A DNA stretch of 37,424 nt, from contig JAIVFH010000262.1 of assembly GCA_025765595.1 (NCBI GenBank), forward strand, positions 1 through 37,424, read 5' to 3'. Numbering within the stretch: the stretch's first letter is position 1; the number at the start of each line of letters is the position of its first letter. The stretch comes from Obelidium mucronatum. Lineage: Eukaryota > Chytridiomycota > Chytridiomycetes > Chytridiales > Chytriomycetaceae. The notes below the pieces were generated by a model. The model did no database searches and was not told the DNA's origin. It saw nothing but the letters and a program-made list of their open reading frames with translations. The position numbers and the translations under genes were made by a program. Positions 27,801 to 37,424 of the stretch are shown here, one piece after another.

Positions 27801-30800
27801 TCAAAAGCCATCTCTTACACTGTCAACATTGCTGTCCCTCACTGGAACCGGTTCCACTTTAGACACCAACGCCCCCTTTTCTTCAGACTCCAGCTTCGTC
27901 AACTCGGCTCGAATGTTGACAATAAACTGTTTGGCTTCCTCCTCATTCTTGAACTCGGCTTCGAAAAAGAATCCATCGTAATGAACTTTTTCGTCCTTGG
28001 ATGTGACCGGGATAGTATGTATCACAACAATGGATCCGGTTGACTCGAAAGTTGTGGCTTTTAAAAGTGGGAAGCATTGAATCTCGTTTATGGATGTGCA
28101 CATGAGCCAGACTTTTTGTTGGAACGTGCAGACTGTGATTCCTTTCAACTTTTTCCAGCGAGGGTAGAAGAAATACTTTTGATTTTTGGGTGAAGACGGC
28201 TCTGAAAACAAAGTCGATGCTCTGATGAGGTAAACACGTTAGCAAAAAAAAATAATTAAAGAATAAAAATAAAACTTACGATCCACGATTTACGGAATCC
28301 CATGCCCGAATTCTTTCCAGGGGAGTGCCCAGTATTCACAGTGGCAGATTGAGTTTGACTTTGTTCATTGATTCTCGACGGCCTTTGCTTTTTGGGTTTT
28401 GAGCTCTTCCCAATAAACGACAAGGACACACGACTTGTGGTAACCTTCAACTTTGATAAATCACTTTCTTGCATAATTTCCAAGTATTTAGGTCCCAGGA
28501 GAAACAAGGGCACCGCAGTACCAAGAATAAACAAGCAAACACATTGCTTGAGAACAAGAGTTTCATCCATTTCCAAGCCCAGGATCAAGAACGCCAACAA
28601 AACAATCAAAATAAACAAAAATAGTAGAAAAGAACACTCATTATAGATTGGGTTCACGTTCCGATTCAAGTACGCCATAATCGCCATCACAGCAACCATA
28701 CCAGCATTCAAGACATACAACCCAGCCGCAGGATTCTGCGTCGAATGTCTCTGATTAATCGTACATACTTGCAAAATGTACTCATGAACAAGAATCTCCT
28801 TGGGCACAAACGACTTGTTTGTATTTGTCCAAACCCCAAGCAACACCAACTGAATCGCGAGGACTGCCAAATTGACACCATGAGAGATGATTTTGTTTGC
28901 AGTGACCTGTTGTTTTGTCATGCTCACTTTGGCGGAACAGATTCTGTAAATGTAGTAGTTCTTCATGATCAAAGGCATGATTATGAGGCAGAGGCCGCTG
29001 AGCGCAAGCCATACTCGTGCGTGGCATTTTAATGCAGTTGGGTCATTCAAGTAAAAGAATATAGATGTGATGCAAAGCAGGCTTCCGGTGAGACTGATTG
29101 CGAGTTGAGGCGGATTGTTGGCTTTGATGGATTTTGCGTTCATATTCCGAAGGAGGAGTACACCGGAAAAGAAAATGACAATGTACCCAATAACCAGCAA
29201 CGCTAGGATTCCTTTCCCTTCGCTTTCGGATAATGAGTTGTGGACTTCAATGTAGTGGTTTGGTGGGCCATCGGGTGGTGGTACGGAACTACCGCCATAA
29301 AAAGTTTGTTCAAAGTGGGATATGTAGACTCCAGTGGATTTATCGATTTCTCCAAATCCAGGTTGGCTGCCTCCGGTAATCCAAAACGTGGCATTCAACG
29401 ATGTGAAAATTGTATTTCTGAAATACATGATTGGTTAGATTTGGTGATTCCACCGCCAAAAATAGGCGATGTGGAAAACTCACGCTCCAACGTCTCCAAA
29501 GGTATCCAGTCTCATTGGGTTCAAAAGAGTTCCGTTGAATCCTAGATTAAAACGGACGGTTAGAAAGTTCCATCCACGAAAAGCCTCTCCTAATTTTTCA
29601 ACTAACCAGTGCTTCGGAATGCTCTATAGGACAACTGATCTTGTAACTGCCTACTCGCAAGCATTTTCGGTGTATATTGCGGGTTCGCTTTCAAAAGTTT
29701 ATCAATTCCATACAACAAAGTTCCTGCGCAATCATAGTTTCCTTTGTTTGTCCATGTGAGATGTTTAATTTGATACCTATTTTTTTTGTGTTAAGAATTA
29801 GCTTGTCAATATCAGAAAACCTCTAGTTTCGATTTTACTTCACAGGATCAGTAGGATACAGCGATGCCCACTTGTTTGTGATTGCAATGAAGTTGGGATC
29901 CGTGGGCAACACTTGATCTGGCGCGGAATAAATCATTCCTACAATCTTATCTAGCCGAGAATCGTCGCCTATTCCGCTGTAATCAGGTGGATACGGCGGT
30001 TGTGTTGCAAACCAAGCGTATTTTTTGGATATCATTCCAGTAGAACTGTTAACGAGGTTTTAACATACAAAAAAAAGAGGCAGGATTCAAATATTTCGTT
30101 ACTTTGCACGGTCTACAAGGTAGTATGAGTTCGACCATGCTTGTGCACAGAGAATAATGTATCTACAGAAAGAGGGGTGGCGTGTTTGCAATTTTGAAAT
30201 AATCAAAGCAACAAATAAGGAATAAAACCTTGCGTCCACACGTTTGAATTCGCCCAAAATACTATCATAGTCTTCATCGTTCTTTAAACCGTGATAGTAT
30301 CGATTCGCCAGTATGATGATCCCGCTTGAAAATAAAGCATTTTTGATATCCAAACAAGCTGAAAATATACAAAGGATTTCAGAGAATTAAAAATGAAAGC
30401 GTGTCTTTTGTCGGCTTACCTCCTTTGCTTTCGATATCATCAGTGTCGAAAACCATGGCAACCCGCCCCACATTCCACCGCTTGAGCAAAGTAACAATGT
30501 CGGTTCCATAACGGTTGGAGAAAGTTGTCCGCCAGAAGTACGGGTAGTTATTTCTGTCACTGAGTGCTGGCAGGTTTTGAACTCCGCCGCAAATCGGAAT
30601 CTGGGCATTTGGTTCAAGTGGTTTAGTTGAGGGGTTTAACCGAACTTAAAAAAATTAGCTTACTTTGAACTGAGAAAGAACTCCTGCAGTCACTCTGCGA
30701 AGTTTAAGTGTTGAGAGATTTAAGATTTCAACTAAGTGATTTTCTTACAATGTACTAAGTCCGGCAGTATCGCCGACGGCCCCAACGACATCTAATGTTA

Positions 30801-31259
30801 AGTTTAATTGGAGTTTTTTTTCACATGATTACAAAGAGAAAGCTAACCAAGACGATTCGTTCCCACCTCCAAAGCGGGAACAGCGGCACCACCGATCCCA
30901 TTTCCAGGATTTACTTTCCAATCCCAACTCTGAACGCGCAGAATATTAACCATAGTATCCGGTAGAATATCACTGCGATTGTTCACTTCAAGAACTGCCA
31001 GCTCAGCACCTGCGTCCATCTGCCTCATCCAGCTGCAGAAGTTGCAGTTTTCAAAAACAGCCATGTCAGTTATGTTCCAGAATGCCTTGTACGGAAAAAA
31101 GAAAGCGATCGTGATGTTGTTTTTAGATTTTGCTTGAATGGGCGAAGTTCCGGGATAATAGCCGATGATCGGATTATCATAGCTTTGCGCATTTATGAGA
31201 AGAATCCAAGCTATGAAGAGAAGCAGACGCGCATGTCGCCGAACGTTGCCGACCTCCAT
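27801..31259 (-). CDS. Class C (GABA-B/mGluR-like) G-protein-coupled receptor
   Basis: The gene has ten or more exons with short introns. Exon 1 (31259-30848) has a signal peptide (LLLFIAWILLINAQS) and starts a periplasmic-binding-protein-like ligand domain: NITIAFFFPYKAFWN, then VVGAVGDTAGLSTL, IPICGGVQNLPALSD, YFWRTTFSNRYGTD and WNVGRVAMVFDTDD. This domain continues through about 29800. Seven membrane segments lie in the exon 29428 to about 28290 (ILALLVIGYIVIFFSGVLLL, LAISLTGSLLCITSIFF, HARVWLALSGLCLIIMPLI and so on). The cytoplasmic tail is basic and serine-rich. A last exon (to 27801) has a PH-like pattern (KYFFYPRWKKLKGITVCTF); its join does not close with the obvious donor at about 28280, but a donor 12 nt earlier (GTAAAT) could work. 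The ligand is unknown; chytrids and social amoebae have many such receptors. The gene is divergent from the lipase gene (174 bp). Confidence 0.85.
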
Positions 31260-31433
31260 GTTAGATCAAGATTCGGGCAAAGTGAGGCAACGCGCAGGAA
31301 GAAAAACTGACAATTCCTCAAGTTTTTTATTGTTCCAAATACGAACAAAGAAAAAGAGACAAACATAAAGATTTGCTGACTGATTAAAATGAATGCTTGG
31401 ATATTCCCATAAGTTTTGTTGAGAACTTATCAA

Positions 31434-34400
31434 ATGAGTGACAAAGAGCATCACTGGTCTCAACCGGTCGAGGCGCCTCTTGCGAAACCGCTTAATCCAC
31501 AGGAGTATTCAACACTGCTTCCAGAGCAATGGGCGAGGGTTCGTACTTTCTTCTGTCTTACTAATCAATACACTAACTTTTCAAACGAACAGACAGTCAG
31601 CTCAGGGTCGTCAACGATCCGAGGTGGCCTTACTGGCGCTGCATTATTATCCGAGGGAATTCTTAACTCTGCTCAGTCGAGCGCAACTTCAGCTCTGGAA
31701 GGTGTTCGGTCTTCACTCGTTGGAACTCTGTCAAGCATCAAATCACAGCAAGAACAATCTGAATCAACAGCAGCAGCTTCAACCTCGGCACTTTCAAAAG
31801 TATCTTCAACTGTCTCGAAAGCCGTAGACTCGACGGCAGACACTGCAATCTCTTCCCTCAACTCTCTCTTCTCCTTTGCAAACCTTCTGACCTTCGGAAC
31901 TTACCACGTCGCCAGCTCCACCATGAGATTCTCTTTTCAAGCCGCATCAGAAACAGTCAATATATTCAACACCCTTTTTGGGTCCACAGAGACTTCCCGG
32001 GCAGTGACACACCTGGTGTTTCTGGTTCAACAAGAGATTCTGCTTCATGATCCCGCATTTTCCACGAGAGGCTTTTTTGGAAATGCAGTTGGAGCTGCGG
32101 CTTTAACGGGTGGGATTACGAAAGCATTGACGGCATATGCTTGTCTTCAAGTCATGACAAAAGAACGAACTATGCAGGCGAGGAAAGTGGCGCGGTTGAT
32201 TGAGGAATCGGTGCAGGATGGCGAAGACAATGATGAAAATGGAAACACGCATGGAAAGAACTCGTCATCGGGGGGGCTATATGCTACCGCTACTGGCGCT
32301 ATGGGCTGGATTGCAGGGGGTCTGGCTTCGGGTGTTGGTATTCGTGGGGATCCGTCAGTGACACCACCGATTTCGTCTCCAAACCCGCCAACACTTCCTC
32401 GCGTAGACTTCGAGGCTCGGCAGAAAAGATATCAGTGGCAGAGAGGGTTTAAGTCGGAGCAGGAGTTTCTCAAAGCTATGGAAACGGTTCATCGATGGAA
32501 TGAATCTTTTAATCCACCAGGGACTGATATAGAAAGTCCCAATACTCGGGGATCAATGAGACAAAATCCAAATGCATTCAAGAGATTCTCTGTGGGCGGG
32601 TATGTTGCCGCCACTCCTCTTACAGTGAGGAATACTAGTGCGGAACGGCCTTCCTCCTGTTCGACCTCCATCGCTGCCGCCAATTCTATTTTAGATGATG
32701 TCTCTTCTGTAACTGAATCTGATGTCTTTGAGGATGCCAAATCATTCATCTCAATGTCAGCTGAGGATACGTCTCCAAAAAGCTCAAGTCATTCACACCA
32801 CAGCCGATCTCTTCATAAAATCAGTATGCAAAGCTTGAGAAGCATCTTTGAAGATGAGGAAGAATCTGAAAGGAAGCAAAGTGGGAGACTCGGTGCCACA
32901 AAATCGATGCCTGAGCAATATAATGCAAAGCCTTCGATGACGGGGAGGCTTTTTGATTACGTGAAAAGTTGGATTCCAAGCGCCATCTCAGAACCGCAAC
33001 CACTTTACAATAGCACAACTATGCCAGGCGGGTTTGCAGCAGATATATTTGAGGAAGCAACTGATTTGAACATCGAAGAGTCTTTGTTGGAGTATTCCAT
33101 GGGTGTGAACACAGTCTTCGATCAGGTAACGGGAATATATCTAACATGCTGACAGTAGTTAAGCTAAGAATGACAACAGATAACAATATCTAAAGTGGAG
33201 AAAAATGGTGTGATCCGCCGGGTACACAGGGTCAATGTGAATGATATCGAAAGCGATGCAGCAGATGTCAACGCGTCTACATTGGACAGGAAGTCAAGTA
33301 TTTCTTCATGCCATACAGCAGACAGTAAAAAGGGCACGACCGACAACAACAGCATACTATCTACCTCCACATCTAGGCTTGCTTATGGGATGGGCCGTCA
33401 CTTTCCCATGATAAATCTCGTTGATAATCTCGTTCGATATAGTAAATACGCAACTGCAAGCTATGGATCGGAATTCATGACCGTTTTTGATGTGGGAAAT
33501 ATCCGGAAATTACAGCGTGTAAACGACCCGAATGTACCCATGAATCATGTGTCATTTGCGACCCATGTAAATGTTCCTGTGTTGGATGTTCTTTACTCGT
33601 CCAGTATCAGGATTCCCCGAACGGAAAGTGGAAGCTCAACATCAGCCCCTAAACTCACAACGCTACCACCCCCCGAAGAGAGTATTGAACCAGTAGCCCA
33701 TTATATTTCTCTGGACAGAGAAGCTGGGGTAGTGGTTGTGACCCTCCGAGGAACTCTTTCGCTCAGCGACTTGGTCCTTGACTTGAAGTTTGATTATGCC
33801 GAATACAAAGATCACTTGATACATGCCGGGATTCTGCACACTACGCAACTGTTGAACCAACCAGCGTCGCCATTTTTTTTGGCGGTTCAAAAAGCATTGT
33901 TGGATAATCCATCTTTTGGACTTGTCTTGGTGGGCCATTCTCTGGGTGGTGGCGTGGCAACGTTATTGGCATACGAATGGAGCACGCCGAATCCCCTGTC
34001 GAATGCAAGTGCCATAACACCATTTGTTACTTCTCCGTCAAGTGGATTGCCTCCACAACGGCCCATTCATGTCTACTCTTTCGGAACGCCTTGCATCGTC
34101 GACTACGCACTTTCTACGTCTTTGAAAGGCTTGGCCACAACCGTGATCAATGGGGATGATATGATTCCTACAATGTCAGTTGGTTTGATTCGGGATTTGA
34201 AGACTGTCACATTCCATTTGTTGGATCCAGTGAATCAAGGATTAAGCGAAAAGATTATATCGAGAACTTTGGGTTTGCAAGTGGGTTCAGCCGCAGGAAA
34301 GAAACCCACAGAGGAGGAGGAGGACTTCTTTTTTGGTGTGATAAGTGGTATGTGTATTCTTCAACGCTTCTACAACCCGCAATAATGACATGCGTATCAT

Positions 34401-34682
34401 TTAGAGTTACGCAGCTCAATGAAGAACGATCGACTGTACCCAAGCGGCTCAGTATACTGGATGAATCACAGTCGGTCAACAACAAAAGATCCCACAGCGA
34501 AGGATGGATACACGTCATCATCTCATGTGGTTCTAAGAAGATGCGAAGATGTTAGGGAGATTTGTCATGAGCCCGTTTTCAGTTCAAAGATGATGAGTGA
34601 CCATATTCCCAAGAGTTATGAAGAATGTGTGGAGGCGTTGCACAGAGCGATGACAGTAGCAAGGAAGAAAAGTTCCGTTTGA
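31434..34682 (+). CDS. Class 3 lipase, sn-1-specific diacylglycerol lipase-like
   Basis: Four exons close exactly to 1027 aa: 31434-31538, 31593-33125, 33180-34347 and 34405-34682 (introns 54, 54 and 57 nt). The first intron is a multiple of three without stops; it was taken as real because it has GTTCGT, CTAAC and CAG signals. The long N-terminal half is serine-rich and has a hydrophobic region (FANLLTFGTYHVASSTM, GFFGNAVGAAALTGG) that may associate with membranes. The lipase domain contains VVVTLRGTLSLSDLVLDL, the nucleophile elbow VLVGHSLGGGVATLLAYE, the catalytic Asp in NGDDMIPT and the His in SDHIPKSYEECVEAL, the layout seen in DAGL-type lipases. It should cleave acyl chains of diacylglycerol or related lipids. 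ATG 31434 is the first in frame. Confidence 0.88.
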
Positions 34683-34911
34683 TTGCGCACATTAATTTAA
34701 TGTTATTTTAATGCCCATATGAATGATTGTGATTTCGGCCAAAGGGAGTTGGTATTTGTTTGTATTGCGTTTATTTGAAGCGGTACAAGTGCAGAGCTCA
34801 TCTCTTCCCATTCGAGACACGAAATAATAACTGAGCAGCGATTGATGTATTGGTGATTGTGATGTGTATGGTGTTTAGGTTGAGAGTCCTCATCCCCTCT
34901 TTGGACCGAAG

Positions 34912-35157
34912 CTAAACGAAACAAACACCGAGCAGCGTCAAAACAATAGACGGAAAAACAAAGACACTACTCAACTGCAGAAGCTTTTCAATCAAGTCCA
35001 CGTGAGTCAGCACCATCCGTCTACAGCAGTACCTATGCAGACCCAGCTTGTCCATCGCTTCTCCCTCTGAAATGTCCATCTGAAGATACGTCAAGTACTG
35101 GTCCCACAGGTTTCCGACTACTTTTCCGCAAGAGAAGCAGCGGACTGGAATTAACAT
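34912..35157 (-). CDS. RPB10: RPB10/RPABC5, shared subunit of RNA polymerases I, II and III
   Basis: The protein starts [16 protein letters not shown], the invariant RPB10 zinc-binding start (C-x2-C), and carries the second metal pair in LHRYCCRRM followed by [11 protein letters not shown], all diagnostic. The family is usually 65-72 residues. Here the frame runs to 81 aa with a hydrophobic tail ([19 protein letters not shown]). The tail may be real, or it may be intron sequence: a GTCTTT donor follows and a TTTAG acceptor lies 54 nt on, but the exon beyond does not look familiar. The gene is divergent from BRX1 with 50 bp between start codons. Confidence 0.92.
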   Translation of the reverse strand: MLIPVRCFSCGKVVGNLWDQYLTYLQMDISEGEAMDKLGLHRYCCRRMVLTHVDLIEKLLQLSSVFVFPSIVLTLLGVCFV

Positions 35158-35207
35158 TTCTTTCTTTTTTTACTTTCTTTTTTCTTTTTTTTTTTGTATT
35201 AAAAAAC
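35158..35207. promoter_or_regulatory. 50-bp divergent promoter between RPB10 and BRX1
   Basis: The stretch between the two ATGs is almost pure T on the plus strand, interrupted by single A and C. It pairs a polymerase subunit gene with a ribosome assembly gene, so shared control of growth genes is plausible (inference). Confidence 0.6.
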
Positions 35208-36148
35208 ATGAACTCAGACTCGGATTCAGACTCTGACAGCGGGGCCTTCAAGGGAAAGAAAGCGCTGTTAAAGAGAGGAAACAAGTCAAAGAAAGTTGTT
35301 TCTGATGACAAGAAGACCATCGTGAAGAACAAGCAGCGTGTCATGATTCTGTCCTCCCGAGGCATTGTGCACCGGTACAGACATCTTATGAACGATATCC
35401 ATTTGCTTCTTCCACACTCGAAGAAGGACTCAAAACTGGACTCAAAGACAAACTTGGGGTTGATCAACGAACTTGCTGCCGATAATCAATGCAACAATTG
35501 TCTGTTCTTTGAAGTCAGAAAACACAAGGATTTGTTCTTGTGGATGGCGAGAACTCCGAATGGTCCGTCTGTAAAGTTTCTTGTCCAGAGTGGTTTGTGA
35601 ATATTTTCTTTGGTCATACAGGATTACTTAAAATCAAACTTCTAGTGCACACTATGGATGAGCTTCGTATGACGGGAAACCATCTGAAAGGATCTCGTCC
35701 TATTCTCTCATTTGATCAATCGTTCGATAACCCCGATACTCCACATCTTCAACTCCTTAAGGAAATGTTCTCTCAGACATTTGGAACTCCACGAACCTCC
35801 CGCAAAATCAAACCTTTTGTGGACCATGTTCTCTTGTTCTCTGTCGTTGGAGATGTGGTCTACTTTAGAAACTATCAAATTGTCGAAAAGATCATCGAGA
35901 AGCAGAAGGAGCCTGAAACCTCGCTCGTTGAAGTCGGGCCGCGTTTTACTTTGAGTATTATTCGTATCTTCAGCGGATCTTTCATGGGAAGTACTCTGTA
36001 TGAGAATCCAGAGTACATCAGCCCCAATACTACTCGTAGCGATGAAAGAAAGGAGGCAAAATTGAAGTACATTAGGAGATTGGCTCAAAAAGAAGGAAAG
36101 TCCGAACATAAATTGCCTGAAGATGAATTCAAGGATGTCTTTGTTTAA
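35208..36148 (+). CDS. BRX1: BRX1, Brix-domain 60S ribosome biogenesis factor
   Basis: Two exons (35208-35592 and 35646-36148, intron 53 nt, GTTTGT...CTAG) close to 295 aa. BRX1 works in the nucleolus in assembly of the large ribosomal subunit. Visible family blocks are RVMILSSRGIVHRYRHLMND, LLPHSKKDSKLD, NNCLFFEVRKHKDLFLWMAR, NGPSVKFLVQS joined to VHTMDELRMTGNHLKGSRP, ILSFD, then DHVLLFSVVGDVVYFRNYQI, and the C-terminal VEVGPRFTLSIIRIFSGSF. The N-terminus is an acidic SDSDSDSDS run followed by lysine-rich sequence, as in other nucleolar proteins. Length is normal for the family. The start is the first ATG after the T-rich promoter. Confidence 0.95.
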
Positions 36149-36678
36149 GGGTTGGATCACCTGTAGTCAATACTTGAATAAACTGCTTACGGTGTTATTT
36201 GCTTTTTTGACCAGCCAAAGAGCAACAAATAGACGTGCCTCTCCTTTTCGTTCAGACAATTTTTACTTCTGACAATTCCAACAGATCAAAAGGCCAGAAC
36301 CCTCCTGTTGGATCTTAAGCTGCCACCGAATACCACTACACCGATTGTACCAGTACTTTTATTCTCCAAGACTAAATACAATCGTCCTTCAGCAATACAA
36401 ATCAAAAGCATAGCAGACCTTTTAAAGAGCGTTAGGTTAGTTGTAAATCCCTGAGTTGCCCCTTGACGCAATGGCCGCGTTACTATGTCAATCGAAATGA
36501 TCGGAAAGATGTGCATTATGTATATTCCCCGATCTCCTACTATTGAATCAGAGTTTCAACGCCGGGGTGTTTGTCGTTTCGTCAATATTTAGTCACACCA
36601 CACTGCCCCAGTGCAAAGAAACAATTCTGATCAAATTTAATAGAGTATAGTTCCTAAGAAGCGAGCAGTGCAGCAAAC
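36149..36678. other. Intergenic region of 530 bp
   Basis: Follows BRX1 and precedes the WOPR gene. A 76-aa frame on the minus strand (36516-36286, with ICIAEGRLYLVLENKSTG) looks faintly coding but has no partner exons I can find and no family. The rest is probably the long upstream region of the WOPR regulator. No RNA gene was seen. Confidence 0.4.
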
Positions 36679-37424
36679 ATGTTTTATTGGCAACAGCACT
36701 ATGATCCCAGAAATTATTATAATCACGTAACCCAAACTCCTTACTATCCGGGATGTTCGCTCAGTTGTTCGCAGAAGCAATCATTCGCCACACAGCCCCA
36801 GCTTCAACATCCAAATTACGATCATGAGACATTCTTTGGTTATATAAAACACCCAACTGACGCTCTTTTAGTAATTGAAGCATGTATCAAAGGGCATTTA
36901 AGACCATTTGATAAACCCCCAACTGAAATGGCAAGCTTACCGATCCGAAGTGGGACAGTAATGGTTCTGACTGACAGCTCAAATGGTGTCAAGAGATGGA
37001 GGGTAAAAAGCATCGATTTGTTTAAGAACTGGCCTAAATGTTTTCTTTTAGGATGGAGTGAAGTGGTCGCCATCACGTGCTTATGGCCCGTTTCTTGTAT
37101 ACAGGTGCCCCCCAACGTCTTCAACTTTCACACATCTAAATGATAACTTTTTAAATTAGACAAATTGAACCGCAATTGAATTCCAACAACAAATATCAGC
37201 CATCTCAATCATTCAATCCCCAGCAACATCAGCAACATATAAGCAAAGATACAATCAAAGAAGGCGATAAAGTCCCCACTTCTGTGAAATTGAAATCAAA
37301 GGTACAACTTGTCAAGAACGGCTTAACGAAACGGACAATAAGTTTGATTGGATCTGATAACGTCAGACATCGCGTAATCGCGTATTACAGGCAAGACGAC
37401 GTAGTGATGATGAACATGGAGCGA
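36679..37424 (+). CDS. WOPR (Gti1/Pac2) family transcription factor, cut by the right edge
   Basis: WOPR proteins (Wor1, Ryp1, Sge1, Pac2) are DNA-binding regulators of fungal development and morphology, acting in the nucleus. Exons 36679-37002, 37052-37104 and 37160 onward join in frame (introns 49 and 55 nt). WOPRa is clear: ETFFGYIKHPTDALLVIEAC, then LPIRSGTVMVL, GVKRWR joined to DGVKWSPSRAYGPFLVYR. WOPRb begins at KLKSKVQLVKNGLTKRTISL and VIAYYRQDDV near the edge. A glutamine/asparagine-rich linker separates the halves. The 3' part is outside the window. ATG 36679 leads directly into an aromatic N-terminus (FYWQQHYD) and is the first in frame. Confidence 0.9.

Noticed and set aside
1..37424. 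Bacterial or viral origin of the window
   Set aside because: Spliceosomal introns in most genes, nuclear polymerase and ribosome assembly genes, and fungal WOPR and flagellar genes show eukaryotic nuclear DNA.
1..37424. tRNA or rRNA genes
   Set aside because: I saw no stretch with tRNA box sequences in the right spacing and nothing like rRNA; a tRNAscan run would be decisive.

Overview
The window looks like nuclear DNA of a flagellated (zoosporic) fungus, most likely a chytrid. A WOPR (Gti1/Pac2) transcription factor, a family known from fungi, sits in the same window as a CFAP410-type cilium/flagellum protein and a class C seven-helix receptor. Genes are split by short introns, mostly 47-80 nt, with GT(A/T/C)... 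donors, CTAAY-like branch sites and (T/C)AG acceptors. Exons as small as 27-34 nt occur. Genes are packed tightly: divergent start codons lie 38-50 bp apart and some head-to-tail neighbours about 40 bp apart.

Layout: 1-697, partial unknown gene (-). 1004-2067, G-patch/DUF4187 protein (GPATCH11 type, -), divergent from 2106-3992, CFAP410-like LRR protein with a repeat-bearing tail (+). 4171-4860, HAD phosphatase (-). 4901-5563, unknown protein (-). 6225-7776, five-exon aquaglyceroporin with a very long loop C (-). 8151-9437, SLC49-like MFS transporter (+). 9570-16168, a probable 6.6-kb two-gene DNA transposon with perfect 25-bp inverted ends. 16204-17628, F-box protein (+). 17732-18360, TMEM205-like protein (-). 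18600-21587 and 22592-24871, two large disordered proteins sharing short motifs, with a small spliced gene between them (21850-22347). 24913-26792, F-box/LRR protein (-). 26976-27692, frame-disrupted HMG-box gene (+). 27801-31259, class C GPCR (-). 31434-34682, sn-1-type diacylglycerol lipase (+). 34912-35157, RPB10 (-), divergent from 35208-36148, BRX1 (+). 36679 to the right edge, WOPR factor (+).

The most unusual object is the element at 9570-16168. It carries two convergent genes: a DDE integrase and a large protein with an alpha-kinase-like domain, a WW-like module and a basic tail. Both proteins begin with the same repeated cysteine motif, C-x2-[TH]-[GA]-x5/6-C-x2-C, two copies in one and four in the other. 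The inverted end repeats lie 60-70 bp upstream of the two start codons, so they may act as both transposon termini and promoters. An alpha-kinase partnered with a DDE integrase under one shared zinc-finger-like module is not an arrangement I recognise.

Exon joins were worked out by eye from splice motifs and reading-frame closure. Most models close exactly in frame. Those that do not (GPATCH11 intron 3, one join in the alpha-kinase gene, the 3' join of the GPCR, the HMG-box gene) are flagged.
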